The notes beneath the pieces are model-generated. The model had not been told where the DNA came from, made no database searches, and was given only the letters and a program-made list of their open reading frames with translations. A stretch of 44,511 bases of DNA from Rhizobium sp. Lineage in GTDB: Bacteria > Pseudomonadota > Alphaproteobacteria > Rhizobiales > Rhizobiaceae. The translations under genes were made by a program, and so were the position numbers. Position 1 is the first letter of the stretch, and each line of letters begins with the position of its first letter. Positions 1 through 7,348 of this stretch are shown here, in pieces. The DNA lies in the NCBI GenBank assembly GCA_002796995.1, contig PEKW01000011.1, forward strand, positions 1 to 44,511, read 5' to 3'.

Positions 1-246
1 GTCGGAATAGTTGAGGCCGATGCAGATGAACTTGCCGGTGCCGGCGACGCAGGCGCCGATGCGGCCGTCCGCCGACAGTTCCGGCAGCGTGCTCAAGTCG
101 AGGGCGGCGATCTTCGCCAAGCCCTCGGGCGAGATCGTCGCGCCGCCGATATCGGCCACATGGGCGGAGAGATCGCGGATCCTGCCGTCCCGGTCGAGAA
201 TGGCGGGCTTTTCCTGGCCGGGCTGGCCGACGCGCATCAGTTTCAT
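1..246 (-). CDS. Fumarylacetoacetate hydrolase family protein (N-terminal part, cut by window edge)
   Basis: Only the first 82 codons are present; the gene runs off the left edge. The start MKLMRVGQPGQEKPAILD, the IRDLSAHVADIGG segment and FICIGLNYSD at about residues 73-82 match the beginning of FAH-family hydrolases of the 2,4-diketo-3-deoxy-L-fuconate hydrolase / ureidoglycolate lyase group. In sugar-acid pathways these enzymes cleave a 2,4-diketo-3-deoxy acid to pyruvate plus a hydroxy acid, using a divalent metal. The metal-binding residues lie beyond the edge and cannot be checked. It is the last visible gene of the leftward operon, 23 bases after the SDR, where the final cleavage step of a fucose-type pathway would be expected. 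The family is fairly sure; the exact substrate is inferred from neighbours. Confidence 0.85.
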   Translation of the reverse strand, partial: MKLMRVGQPGQEKPAILDRDGRIRDLSAHVADIGGATISPEGLAKIAALDLSTLPELSADGRIGACVAGTGKFICIGLNYSD

Positions 247-269
247 GGGGGTGTCCTTTCGAAAGAGGA

Positions 270-1019
270 TTAGATGGTCCAGCCGCCGTCGATGGCGAAG
301 GCCTGGCCGGAGGTATAGGTGGCGCCGGCGATGTAGACGGCGAGATCGGCGATCTCGTCTGGCGTTCCCAGCCTGCCCATGGGCTGGCGGGCGATGAAGG
401 CGGCACGTGCCGCGTCATAGTCGCCCTGGGCGCGCATGCGGTCCTGCAGCGACGGGCTTTCCACCGTGCCGGGGCAGATGGCGTTCACGCGGATGCCTTG
501 CGTCACATAGTCGGCGGCGACCGACTTGGTCAGCCCGATCACGGCGGCCTTGGTGACGGTATAGGCGCAGCGGTTGGGCACGCCCTTCACGCTGGATGCG
601 ACCGAGGCCATGTTGATGATCGAGCCGTCGCCGCGCTCCAGCATGGCGGGCAGGACTGCGCGGATGGTGCGGATCATGGCGCGCACATTGAGGTCGAAGG
701 CGAAGTCGAGATCGGCGGCGGTCATGTCCATCACCGTGCCGCCATGGACGACGCCGGCGCAATTGAACAGGATGTCGAAGGGCCCGGTCTCGGCGACGAT
801 CGCCTCCACCGCCGCATCCTTCAGCACGTCGAGCACGCGGGTCTCGACGAGAAGCCCCTCGGCCTTGGCTTCGGCAGACAGGCTGTCGAGCGCTTCCGCA
901 TTGATGTCGGTCGCGACCACGCTCGCACCGGCGCGGGCAAAGGCCAGCGCACTCGCCCGCCCGATCCCCTGGCCCGAGGCCGTGATCAGGGTGCGTTTGT
1001 CTTTGAGGGAAAGCGACAT
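270..1019 (-). CDS. SDR-family dehydrogenase, probably 2-keto-3-deoxy-L-fuconate dehydrogenase
   Basis: This 249-residue classical short-chain dehydrogenase has the cofactor loop TASGQGIGRA (about 13-22), an acidic residue after the second strand (ATDIN, about 36-40, favouring NAD), the NCAG motif (86-89), a serine near 139 and the catalytic Tyr153-x-x-x-Lys157 pair. The stretch ICPGTVESPSLQDR resembles enzymes that oxidise 2-keto-3-deoxy-L-fuconate to the 2,4-diketo acid in the non-phosphorylating L-fucose pathway. It lies directly before the FAH-family hydrolase that would use its product and 28 bases after the MaoC-like gene, in one leftward operon. SDRs are hard to assign from sequence alone, so the substrate is inferred from context. 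Confidence 0.85.
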   Translation of the reverse strand: MSLSLKDKRTLITASGQGIGRASALAFARAGASVVATDINAEALDSLSAEAKAEGLLVETRVLDVLKDAAVEAIVAETGPFDILFNCAGVVHGGTVMDMTAADLDFAFDLNVRAMIRTIRAVLPAMLERGDGSIINMASVASSVKGVPNRCAYTVTKAAVIGLTKSVAADYVTQGIRVNAICPGTVESPSLQDRMRAQGDYDAARAAFIARQPMGRLGTPDEIADLAVYIAGATYTSGQAFAIDGGWTI

Positions 1020-1047
1020 GGGATCTTCCTTTCTGGATGCGGCGCGG

Positions 1048-1500
1048 TCAGGCGGCCGTGGGCCGGCGTTCGACGATATGGATGTGGTCGGCGGCGAGCA
1101 CGACCTCGCCCTTCTGGTTGACGACTTCGGTGCGCTCGACGACGCGGCCGACCTCGGCGCGCTTCGGATCGTCCTCCTTGGCGTGGATCGTCACCCGGGT
1201 ATGGATCGTGTCGCCGATGAAGACGGGCCGGATGAAGCGCATCCGGTCGTAGCCATACGAGAAGGCCGCCGGATTGATGACCGACGCGGTCAGCCCGATG
1301 CCGATCGAGAACACCATGGTGCCGTGGGCGATGCGCTGGCCGAAGGGCGTCGTCTTGGCGAATTCCGCATCCATGTGATGCGGGAAGAAATCGCCGGTAT
1401 GGCCGGCATGCACGATGAAATCGGTCTCGGTAATGGTGCGGCCCGTGGTCTGGCGCTGTTCACCGAGCTGGTAGTCCTCGTAGTATTTCAGCTGTTCCAT
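1048..1500 (-). CDS. MaoC-like hot-dog dehydratase/hydratase
   Basis: A 150-residue single hot-dog domain protein of the MaoC / R-specific enoyl-CoA hydratase type. The hydratase signature is visible as TDFIVHAGHTGDFFPHHMD (about 26-44), with an acidic residue and a histidine in the usual catalytic positions, followed by the conserved FGQRIAHGTM segment (53-62). Family members hydrate or dehydrate acyl-CoA thioesters, which is not an obvious step in oxidation of a free sugar acid. It sits between the Gfo/Idh and SDR genes with 14- and 28-base gaps, so it is cotranscribed. The nearby class III CoA-transferase could supply a CoA-ester substrate, but that link is only an inference. Confidence 0.85.
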   Translation of the reverse strand: MEQLKYYEDYQLGEQRQTTGRTITETDFIVHAGHTGDFFPHHMDAEFAKTTPFGQRIAHGTMVFSIGIGLTASVINPAAFSYGYDRMRFIRPVFIGDTIHTRVTIHAKEDDPKRAEVGRVVERTEVVNQKGEVVLAADHIHIVERRPTAA

Positions 1501-1514
1501 TGCGGTCTTCCTTG

Positions 1515-2582
1515 TCAGGGCATTTCGGCGAGCGGCGTGGCGGGGGCGGCGTTAGAGGCATAGAGCGCCTCGACCAGCGCCATGGTGTTCCAGGCGTCCT
1601 CGACCGATGAAACCAGTTCGGCATCCTCGCCGGCGGCAAAGCGCTGCAGGTTGGCCATGCGGCCGACAAAGGCGTCGGGGAACCAGGTGCCCTCCAGCGG
1701 CACGCTTACCCATTCGCTGCCGCCCTTCGGATATATCTCCAGAATGTCCGGCTCGCCGCGCGGATAGTCGAGGTTGACGCCGAGCTGAATGTAAGCGGCG
1801 CCTTGCGTTCCGCAGACGCGGAACTCGCAGGCCTGATGCTTCCGGCCGAACTTGTGGTCGTGGTTGATCGACAGCGCGCAGCGCACGCGATCACCATAGT
1901 CCAGGATCGCGGTGGTGCGGGTCTGGGCCATGCGGTGGTTGGGATGGCCGATCGACTTCGCATGCACGCCCTTGGGGTCGCCGAGCACCTGACGGATCAG
2001 GTCGAGGTAGTGGATCGAGTGCATGGCGATCTCGATGCGCGGCAGGCCTTCGAGAAAGGCCCAGAGTTCCCAGGGCGTATCGAGGGCCAGAGTGACGTCG
2101 AAGTCGACGACTTCACCGAGCAAGCCCTTGGCAATCGCATCCTTGAGCGCCAGCATCATCGGGGCAAAGCGCAGCTGGAAATTGACCGCGGCCTTGAGCT
2201 TCTTGTCCCGGCAGATCTTGAGGATCTCGGTCGCCGCGGCAAGGTCGGCCCCCATGGGTTTCTGGATCAGCACCGCAGCGCCGTCGGGGAGAGCTGCGAG
2301 AACCCTGGCATGGGCGCCCGGCGGGGTCGCGAGGTCGAAGATGGCATTCTCGACGGCGGCTGCCTCTTCCACGGTCGCATAGGCCTTCACGCCCCATTTG
2401 CCGGCGAGCGCCCTGGCCTTGTCCTGATCCGGATCGTAGAGGCCGGCAATCGGAAAGCCGCCCTTGGCATAGGCGGGGAAATGCGCATCGCTGACGATCG
2501 AGCCGGCGCCGAAGGTGACGATCGGGCGGGGATTGGAGGGCATCGGCCAGGACTGGGCGAGGGAGTGGGGGGCGAAGGTCAT
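1515..2582 (-). CDS. Gfo/Idh/MocA-family oxidoreductase
   Basis: This 355-residue protein has an N-terminal Rossmann fold with VTFGAGSI (about 22-29) and the family C-terminal substrate domain with AMHSIHYLDLIRQVLG near the middle. The usual E-K-P motif appears as QKPMG, keeping the lysine but changing the preceding acid to Gln. Such enzymes oxidise sugars, inositols or sugar acids with NAD(P). In this operon it could perform the first oxidation of the free sugar to a lactone. The start is preceded by a GGGAGAAG purine tract. A long inverted repeat separates it from the upstream mutarotase gene. The family is sure; the substrate is not. Confidence 0.85.
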   Translation of the reverse strand: MTFAPHSLAQSWPMPSNPRPIVTFGAGSIVSDAHFPAYAKGGFPIAGLYDPDQDKARALAGKWGVKAYATVEEAAAVENAIFDLATPPGAHARVLAALPDGAAVLIQKPMGADLAAATEILKICRDKKLKAAVNFQLRFAPMMLALKDAIAKGLLGEVVDFDVTLALDTPWELWAFLEGLPRIEIAMHSIHYLDLIRQVLGDPKGVHAKSIGHPNHRMAQTRTTAILDYGDRVRCALSINHDHKFGRKHQACEFRVCGTQGAAYIQLGVNLDYPRGEPDILEIYPKGGSEWVSVPLEGTWFPDAFVGRMANLQRFAAGEDAELVSSVEDAWNTMALVEALYASNAAPATPLAEMP

Positions 2583-2616
2583 CGGGTCTCTTCTCCCATT
2601 GGCGTCGTGGTCGGAA

Positions 2617-2793
2617 GCCCCCCCTCTGCCCTGCCGGGCATCTCCCCCTCAAGGGGGGAGATCGGCGAGACGTGCCGGATTGCCACACCTGCACCGTCTC
2701 CACCATTGCCACTTAGGCGGTGGAGCGGGCGCAATGCCGCGCCTGATCTCCCCCCTTGAGGGGGAGATGCCCGGCAGGGCAGAGGGGGGTGCC
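2617..2793. repeat. Long intergenic inverted repeat (compound palindrome)
   Basis: Two arms of about 46 bases (2617-2662 and about 2747-2793) are near-perfect reverse complements separated by about 84 bases. Each arm contains its own hairpin; for example ATCTCCCCC at 2640-2648 pairs with GGGGGAGAT at 2654-2662. The arms share a CTGCCCTGCCGGGCATCTCC core. The element lies inside the leftward operon between the mutarotase and Gfo/Idh genes, so it would be transcribed. It resembles palindromic intergenic elements common in rhizobia; I cannot name the family with certainty. Confidence 0.8.
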
Positions 2794-2807
2794 TGACAAC
2801 CTCAATG

Positions 2808-3137
2808 CTAAGCATGGAAGAACACCTCTTCCATTTCCGCCCACCACTCGCCCTCCTTGCGGGTGTCGAGCGCTGACTGGCAGGGGATACAGACGGACCA
2901 CCATTCCTGCGTCTTCGGGTCGGCGGCCATCTTGGCCATGTCGGCGGCGAAATCGGTGCCGTGGTATTCGAAGAAGGAGAAGAGAAGGTTCTCCGGCTCC
3001 TTCAGGAAGATGGAGTAGTTCTTGATGTTGCAGGCCGAGATCATCGCCAGCACGTCCGGCCAGACTGCGGCGTGCAGGCGCTTGTATTCCTCGATCTTCT
3101 CAGGCCTGACGCCGATCACCATTCCCTTGCGTTGCAT
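2808..3137 (-). CDS. L-rhamnose mutarotase (RhaM)-family protein
   Basis: This 109-residue protein fits the small RhaM family (about 104 residues), which interconverts alpha and beta anomers of 6-deoxy sugars. The conserved histidine is at position 22 in the LHAAVWPDV segment, and the C-terminal WW pair (EWWSVCIPCQ) is present. The start ATG follows a strong GAGGAGGA ribosome site. It is 14 bases after the dehydratase and belongs to the same leftward operon. RhaM-like proteins also occur in L-fucose clusters, so the name does not decide between rhamnose and fucose. An anomerase would speed a dehydrogenase that accepts only one anomer. Confidence 0.85.
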   Translation of the reverse strand: MQRKGMVIGVRPEKIEEYKRLHAAVWPDVLAMISACNIKNYSIFLKEPENLLFSFFEYHGTDFAADMAKMAADPKTQEWWSVCIPCQSALDTRKEGEWWAEMEEVFFHA

Positions 3138-3151
3138 GATGTCCTCCTCGT

Positions 3152-4261
3152 TTAGCGGATGTCCCGGTCGAATTCCGTAATCCGGCGGCCCTCGATTGCA
3201 TCCCAGTCCCATTCGATGCCGAGGCCCGGGGTCGCCGGTGCCAGCGCCTGGCCGTCCTCGATCACCAGGCGTGACGTGGTGATGTCGTCGAGCTGGGGAA
3301 TATATTCGACATATTTTCCGTTCTGCACGGCACAGGTCAGGCTGACATGCAGTTCCATCAGGAAATGCGGGCAGACCGGCATGTCGAAGGCCTCCGCCGC
3401 ATGGGCGACCTTGAGCCACGGCGTGATGCCGCCGATCCGGCCGGCATCGACCTGGACGATGGAGCAGCCGCCCTTCTGCATATATTCGCGGAAATGGCGG
3501 ATCGAATAAAGGGACTCGCCGACCGCGATCGGGGTCGATGTCGAACGGTTCAGCCGCACGTGGCCATCGATGTCGTCGGCCGGCAAAGGTTCTTCCAGCC
3601 AGGCGAGGTCGAGCTCGCGCAGGCGCTCGGCCCTGCGGATCACTTCGTCGACGGCAAAGCCCTGATTGGCGTCCGTCATAATCTCGTAGCCATCGCCGAC
3701 CGCCTTGCGCACGGCGGAAAGCCGGGCAAAGTCCTCCGAACCATGCGGCTTGCCGATCTTGACCTTCGAACCGCGAAAGCCCTTGGCCTTGGCGTCGAGC
3801 GCGTCTTCGACCAGCGCTTCGGCCGGCAGGTGCAGCCAGCCGCCCTCGGTGGTGTAGAGCGGGCAGCGATCCTTGGCGCCGCCGGCAAGCTTCCACAGCG
3901 GCAGGTTCTGCTTGCGGGCGCGCAGGTCCCAGAGCGCGGTGTCGATGGCGGCGAGCGCGATCGCTGTGATCGCGCCGATGGTCGTGGCGTGGGTGGCGAA
4001 TTCGAGATCGTGCCAGATGGCTTCGATCTGGTCTGCGTCGCGGCCGATCAGGCGCGGCGCCAGATGGTCAGCGAGAAGCCTCATCACCGACGAGCCGCCG
4101 GTGCCGATCGTGTAGCTGTAGCCGGTGCCGGTTGCGCCGTCGCTGTCGGTGATGATGACCAGCGGCGTTTCCTGGCTGACGAAGCTCTGAATGGCGTCCG
4201 TGCGCTCGACCTTCGGGCGAAGATCGACCATTCTCAGTTCGATGCGTTCGATCCGTGCCAT
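3152..4261 (-). CDS. Enolase-superfamily sugar-acid dehydratase (mandelate racemase subgroup)
   Basis: A 369-residue protein with the N-terminal capping domain and C-terminal barrel of mandelate racemase/muconate lactonising enzymes. Visible catalytic elements are the KxK pair at Lys166/Lys168 (GSKVKIG), metal ligands Asp197 (MTDANQ), Glu223 (WLEEP) and Glu249 (VGES), and an Asp272/His299 dyad (VDAGRIGG and CPHF). The His-Asp dyad places it in the mandelate racemase subgroup, most of which dehydrate acid sugars to 2-keto-3-deoxy acids. L-fuconate or L-rhamnonate is the likely substrate given the neighbours. It lies 3 bases after the ATPase gene and 14 bases before the mutarotase. Confidence 0.88.
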   Translation of the reverse strand: MARIERIELRMVDLRPKVERTDAIQSFVSQETPLVIITDSDGATGTGYSYTIGTGGSSVMRLLADHLAPRLIGRDADQIEAIWHDLEFATHATTIGAITAIALAAIDTALWDLRARKQNLPLWKLAGGAKDRCPLYTTEGGWLHLPAEALVEDALDAKAKGFRGSKVKIGKPHGSEDFARLSAVRKAVGDGYEIMTDANQGFAVDEVIRRAERLRELDLAWLEEPLPADDIDGHVRLNRSTSTPIAVGESLYSIRHFREYMQKGGCSIVQVDAGRIGGITPWLKVAHAAEAFDMPVCPHFLMELHVSLTCAVQNGKYVEYIPQLDDITTSRLVIEDGQALAPATPGLGIEWDWDAIEGRRITEFDRDIR

Positions 4262-4264
4262 TGA

Positions 4265-5362
4265 TCAGCCCCTCAGCGTCTTGCCGCTGTCGCGGTCGAA
4301 CAGATGCGCCTGGGACAGGTCGAAGCAAAAGCCCAGCATTTGACCCATCTTGAGCGGGCGCGGATTGAGCATGCGGCCGACCCACTCATGGTCGCCGAAT
4401 TCGGAGAAGACCAGGGTCTCGTTGCCCAGCGGCTCGGTGATGCTGACCTTCAGGTCCTGGACATGCACATCGGTCTCGTGGCCGGAATGGATGCCGTGCC
4501 CGGTCGGGTAGAGGTCGTCGGGGCGCAGGCCAAACGTCACCTTCTGCCCGGCGGAAACGCGGTCGGCGAACTGCTTCGGCAGCGGCAGGCTCTCGCCATT
4601 GGCGAAGACGATCCGGCCACCATCGATCTCGGCATCCTTGAGGTTCATCGGCGGTGAGCCGATGAAGCCGGCGACGAATTTGGAATTGGGGCGCTGGAAC
4701 ACTTCCTCGGGCGAGCCGACCTGCTCGATATAGCCGTCGCGCATGATGACGATGCGGTCGGCGAGGGTCATCGCCTCGACCTGGTCATGGGTGACATAGA
4801 TGACGGTCGACTGGACCTTGGCATGCAGCTTCTTGATCTCGGTGCGCATCTGGGTGCGCAGCTTGGCGTCGAGGTTCGACAGCGGCTCGTCGAAGAGGAA
4901 AACTTCCGGATCGCGCACGATGGCGCGGCCCATGGCGACGCGCTGGCGCTGGCCGCCGGAAAGCTGAGAGGGGCGGCGGTCGAGAAGGGCGGTGAGGTCC
5001 AGGGTGCGGGCTGCTTCCTCAACACGGGGGCCGATTTCCTCCGGCTTCATGCCTGCGATCTTCAGCGAAAAGCCCATGTTCTCGCGCACGGTCATGTGCG
5101 GATAGAGCGCATAGGACTGGAACACCATGGCGAGGTTGCGGGCCCGCGGCGGCAGGTCATTGACGATTCGGCCGCCGATCTTCAGGTTGCCGCCGGAGAT
5201 CGGCTCCAGCCCGGCGATCATTCTGAGCGTCGTCGACTTGCCGCAGCCGGAGGGGCCGACAAGGGCGATGAATTCGCGGTCGGCCACTTCGAGGTCGATG
5301 CCGTGGACCACTTCGAGGGCGCCATAGCGCTTGACCAGCTTTTCGAGGGTGACGGTTGCCAT
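4265..5362 (-). CDS. Sugar ABC transporter ATP-binding protein (UgpC/MsmK type)
   Basis: This 365-residue ATPase has a Walker A loop GPSGCGKST (about 36-44), Q-loop region VFQSYALYPH, signature LSGGQRQRVAMGRA, Walker B FLFDEPLSNLD and the switch histidine in YVTHDQVEAMTL. A C-terminal TOBE/OB extension (about 240-365) is typical of carbohydrate CUT1 importers. It would form a homodimer under the two permeases encoded just upstream; the permease stop and this start are 3 bases apart. CUT1 importers carry sugars, oligosaccharides or polyols; a 6-deoxy sugar is inferred from the catabolic genes that follow. Confidence 0.93.
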   Translation of the reverse strand: MATVTLEKLVKRYGALEVVHGIDLEVADREFIALVGPSGCGKSTTLRMIAGLEPISGGNLKIGGRIVNDLPPRARNLAMVFQSYALYPHMTVRENMGFSLKIAGMKPEEIGPRVEEAARTLDLTALLDRRPSQLSGGQRQRVAMGRAIVRDPEVFLFDEPLSNLDAKLRTQMRTEIKKLHAKVQSTVIYVTHDQVEAMTLADRIVIMRDGYIEQVGSPEEVFQRPNSKFVAGFIGSPPMNLKDAEIDGGRIVFANGESLPLPKQFADRVSAGQKVTFGLRPDDLYPTGHGIHSGHETDVHVQDLKVSITEPLGNETLVFSEFGDHEWVGRMLNPRPLKMGQMLGFCFDLSQAHLFDRDSGKTLRG

Positions 5363-5365
5363 GGT

Positions 5366-6232
5366 CTATCCTTTGACTGCGCCGGAGGTGAGGCCGGAAA
5401 CGAGATGCTTCTGCACGATGAAGGTGAGCACGAGGGCCGGGATGATCATCACCACGGCGAGCGCGCACATGCCGCGCCAGTCGATGGTGAATTCCGCGGT
5501 ATAGTCGAGCAGGCCGACCGGCAGGGTCTTGGAGGTGACGGAACGGGTGAGCTGCGAGGCGAGCGCGAACTCGTTCCACGAGGTGAGGAAGGCGAAGATG
5601 CCGGCCGACGCTATACCGGGGCCGGCGAGCGGAAATTCGACCTGCCAGAAGGCCTGCCAGCGCGTGCAGCCGTCGATCTGGGCGGCTTCGGCGAGATCCT
5701 TCGGCACCTGGCGGAAGAAGCCGTCGATCAGCCAGATGGTGAAGGGCACGTTGAGCGCCACATAGACGAGGATCAGGCCGAAATGGGTGTCGATGATGCC
5801 GAGGCGGGCATAGACGAAGAACAGCGGCAGCGACAGCGCGATGCCGGGAACCGTGCGGGTCAGCATCAGGCCGAGGAAGATCGCCGATTTCGCCTTGAAG
5901 CGATAGCGGGCAAAGGCATAGCCGCCGGCCATGCCGATGGCGAGGGAGATCACGGTCGAGGTGACCGAGATGATCAGCGAATTGCGGAAATATTCAATAA
6001 CCGGAATGCCGCCCTGGCCGATGCCGGAGAACATCGCGACATAGGCGTCGAGCGACAGGTCCTCAGGGATCCACACCGGGGGCTTGGCCATGATCTCCAC
6101 CGTCGGACGGAAGGAGGAGAGCACGATCCAGAGACCCGGCAGGCAGATGATGGTCATCGCCACGAAGAGCGTGATCTTGTGCACCGCCGAGAGGGCCAGC
6201 GATTTCAGGCGGGCGGTCGAGTTCTCGCTCAT
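5366..6232 (-). CDS. Sugar ABC transporter permease (MalG/UgpE type)
   Basis: This 288-residue inner-membrane protein has about six hydrophobic helices. The cytoplasmic EAA loop is DLAEAAQIDGCTRWQAFWQVEFPL, which docks on the ATPase. The chosen start (MSENSTARLKS) lies just past the stop of the upstream permease gene in a TGAGATG arrangement, suggesting translational coupling. A conserved NSLIISVTSTVISLAIG stretch is typical of MalG-like subunits. It would pair with the MalF-like permease encoded before it to form the membrane channel of the CUT1 sugar importer. Confidence 0.92.
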   Translation of the reverse strand: MSENSTARLKSLALSAVHKITLFVAMTIICLPGLWIVLSSFRPTVEIMAKPPVWIPEDLSLDAYVAMFSGIGQGGIPVIEYFRNSLIISVTSTVISLAIGMAGGYAFARYRFKAKSAIFLGLMLTRTVPGIALSLPLFFVYARLGIIDTHFGLILVYVALNVPFTIWLIDGFFRQVPKDLAEAAQIDGCTRWQAFWQVEFPLAGPGIASAGIFAFLTSWNEFALASQLTRSVTSKTLPVGLLDYTAEFTIDWRGMCALAVVMIIPALVLTFIVQKHLVSGLTSGAVKG

Positions 6233-6233
6233 C

Positions 6234-7130
6234 TCACCACTCCGCGGCGATCTGGGTGCGGGCTGCCGCCAGCTTCCGGTAGAAATAGACGGTGAAGAGG
6301 ATCGACAAGAGGATGGCGAAATAGGCCATGGCATTGGCGAGCCCCATGCGGGCGTCGGAATAGGCGGTGCGCGAGACCAGCGTCCAGAGAAGCTCGGTGC
6401 GCTTGGCCGGGCCGCCATCCGTCATGATCTTGACGATGTCGTAGGCCCTGGCGACGTCGAGGGAGCGGATGGTCATGGCGATGTAGGCAAAGGGCATGAT
6501 GAAGGGCCAGGTGACGTAGCGAAAGGTCTGGAAGGGCGTGCAGCCGTCGACGCGGGCCGCCTCCAGCGGTTCCTTCGGCATGGCGAGCAGGCCGGCGAGG
6601 ATCAGGATGGCGAAGACCGAGGTGGACGACCAGATCTCGGCCACCAGGATCGCCCAGAAGGCAAGCTTGCCGTCGATCAGCCACGGGATCGCCTGATCGG
6701 TGAGGCCGAGCGACTGCAGGGCATTGTTGATCAGGCCGATATTGTCGTTGAACATGAACTTGAACTGGAAGCCGACCAGGATGGGCGAGAACATCATCGG
6801 GAACATCATGATGGTCCTGAGCACCCGCTGGCCCTTCGTCGCCTTCTCGACCAGCATGGCGAGGCCGAGGCCGAGCAGCATCTCGACGTTGAGCGCCACG
6901 GTGAGCAGCAGAACCGTGCGGCCGAAGGCCGTCCAGAATTCCCAGTCAGTCAGGATGCGCTGGTAGTTGCGAAAGCCGACCAGCGTGTAGAGCGACGCCG
7001 GCTGCGTCAGCCGGAAGGCGGTGAAGCTCGAATACAGCGACAGGAGGAGAGGGACAATGACGACGGCTGCCAGGATGACGAATGCGGGCAGCAGAAGCAG
7101 GACGGGTGCCGGGATTTTCCAGCCTTTCAT
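6234..7130 (-). CDS. Sugar ABC transporter permease (MalF/UgpA type)
   Basis: This 298-residue protein has six predicted membrane helices, the first at about residues 10-32 (LLLLPAFVILAAVVIVPLLL), and the EAA loop EAARVDGCTPFQTFRYVTWP. This order and spacing are typical of MalF-like subunits without the large periplasmic insert. Its gene follows the binding-protein gene after a 218-base gap that contains a compound palindrome, so expression is probably lower than that of the binding protein. It heterodimerises with the downstream permease. Confidence 0.92.
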   Translation of the reverse strand: MKGWKIPAPVLLLLPAFVILAAVVIVPLLLSLYSSFTAFRLTQPASLYTLVGFRNYQRILTDWEFWTAFGRTVLLLTVALNVEMLLGLGLAMLVEKATKGQRVLRTIMMFPMMFSPILVGFQFKFMFNDNIGLINNALQSLGLTDQAIPWLIDGKLAFWAILVAEIWSSTSVFAILILAGLLAMPKEPLEAARVDGCTPFQTFRYVTWPFIMPFAYIAMTIRSLDVARAYDIVKIMTDGGPAKRTELLWTLVSRTAYSDARMGLANAMAYFAILLSILFTVYFYRKLAAARTQIAAEW

Positions 7131-7203
7131 GAAATGCCTCTCCTGTATGCTTTTGTTCTGATCTGTTTCGTGGTCACGGAGTGCTCAGCAAGGGTTGCGA
7201 AAT

Positions 7204-7338
7204 GCCCCTCACCCTAACCCTCTCCCCGCAAGCGGGGAGAGGGGACGACCACGACGATGCCTGTTTCGCGGTAAGGGTACTGCATATCCCTTCTCCCCGT
7301 CAGAACGGGGAGAAGGTGCCGGCAGGCGGATGAGGGGC
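7204..7338. repeat. Nested intergenic palindrome between binding-protein and permease genes
   Basis: An outer 8-base inverted pair, GCCCCTCA (7204-7211) and TGAGGGGC (7331-7338), encloses two perfect hairpins. CCCTCTCCCCGC at 7218-7229 pairs with 7232-7243, and CCTTCTCCCCGT at 7289-7300 pairs with 7305-7316. The whole can fold as a three-way structure. It lies just downstream of the binding-protein stop codon within the leftward operon, where such structures usually protect the upstream message or attenuate the downstream genes. The CCCTCACCCTAACCCTCTCC core is a frequent rhizobial intergenic repeat. Confidence 0.85.
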
Positions 7339-7348
7339 GGACTCTGCC

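Noticed and set aside
7204..7338. Repeated hairpins considered as a CRISPR or IS end
   Set aside because: There are only two dissimilar hairpins, no regular spacers, no cas genes and no transposase.
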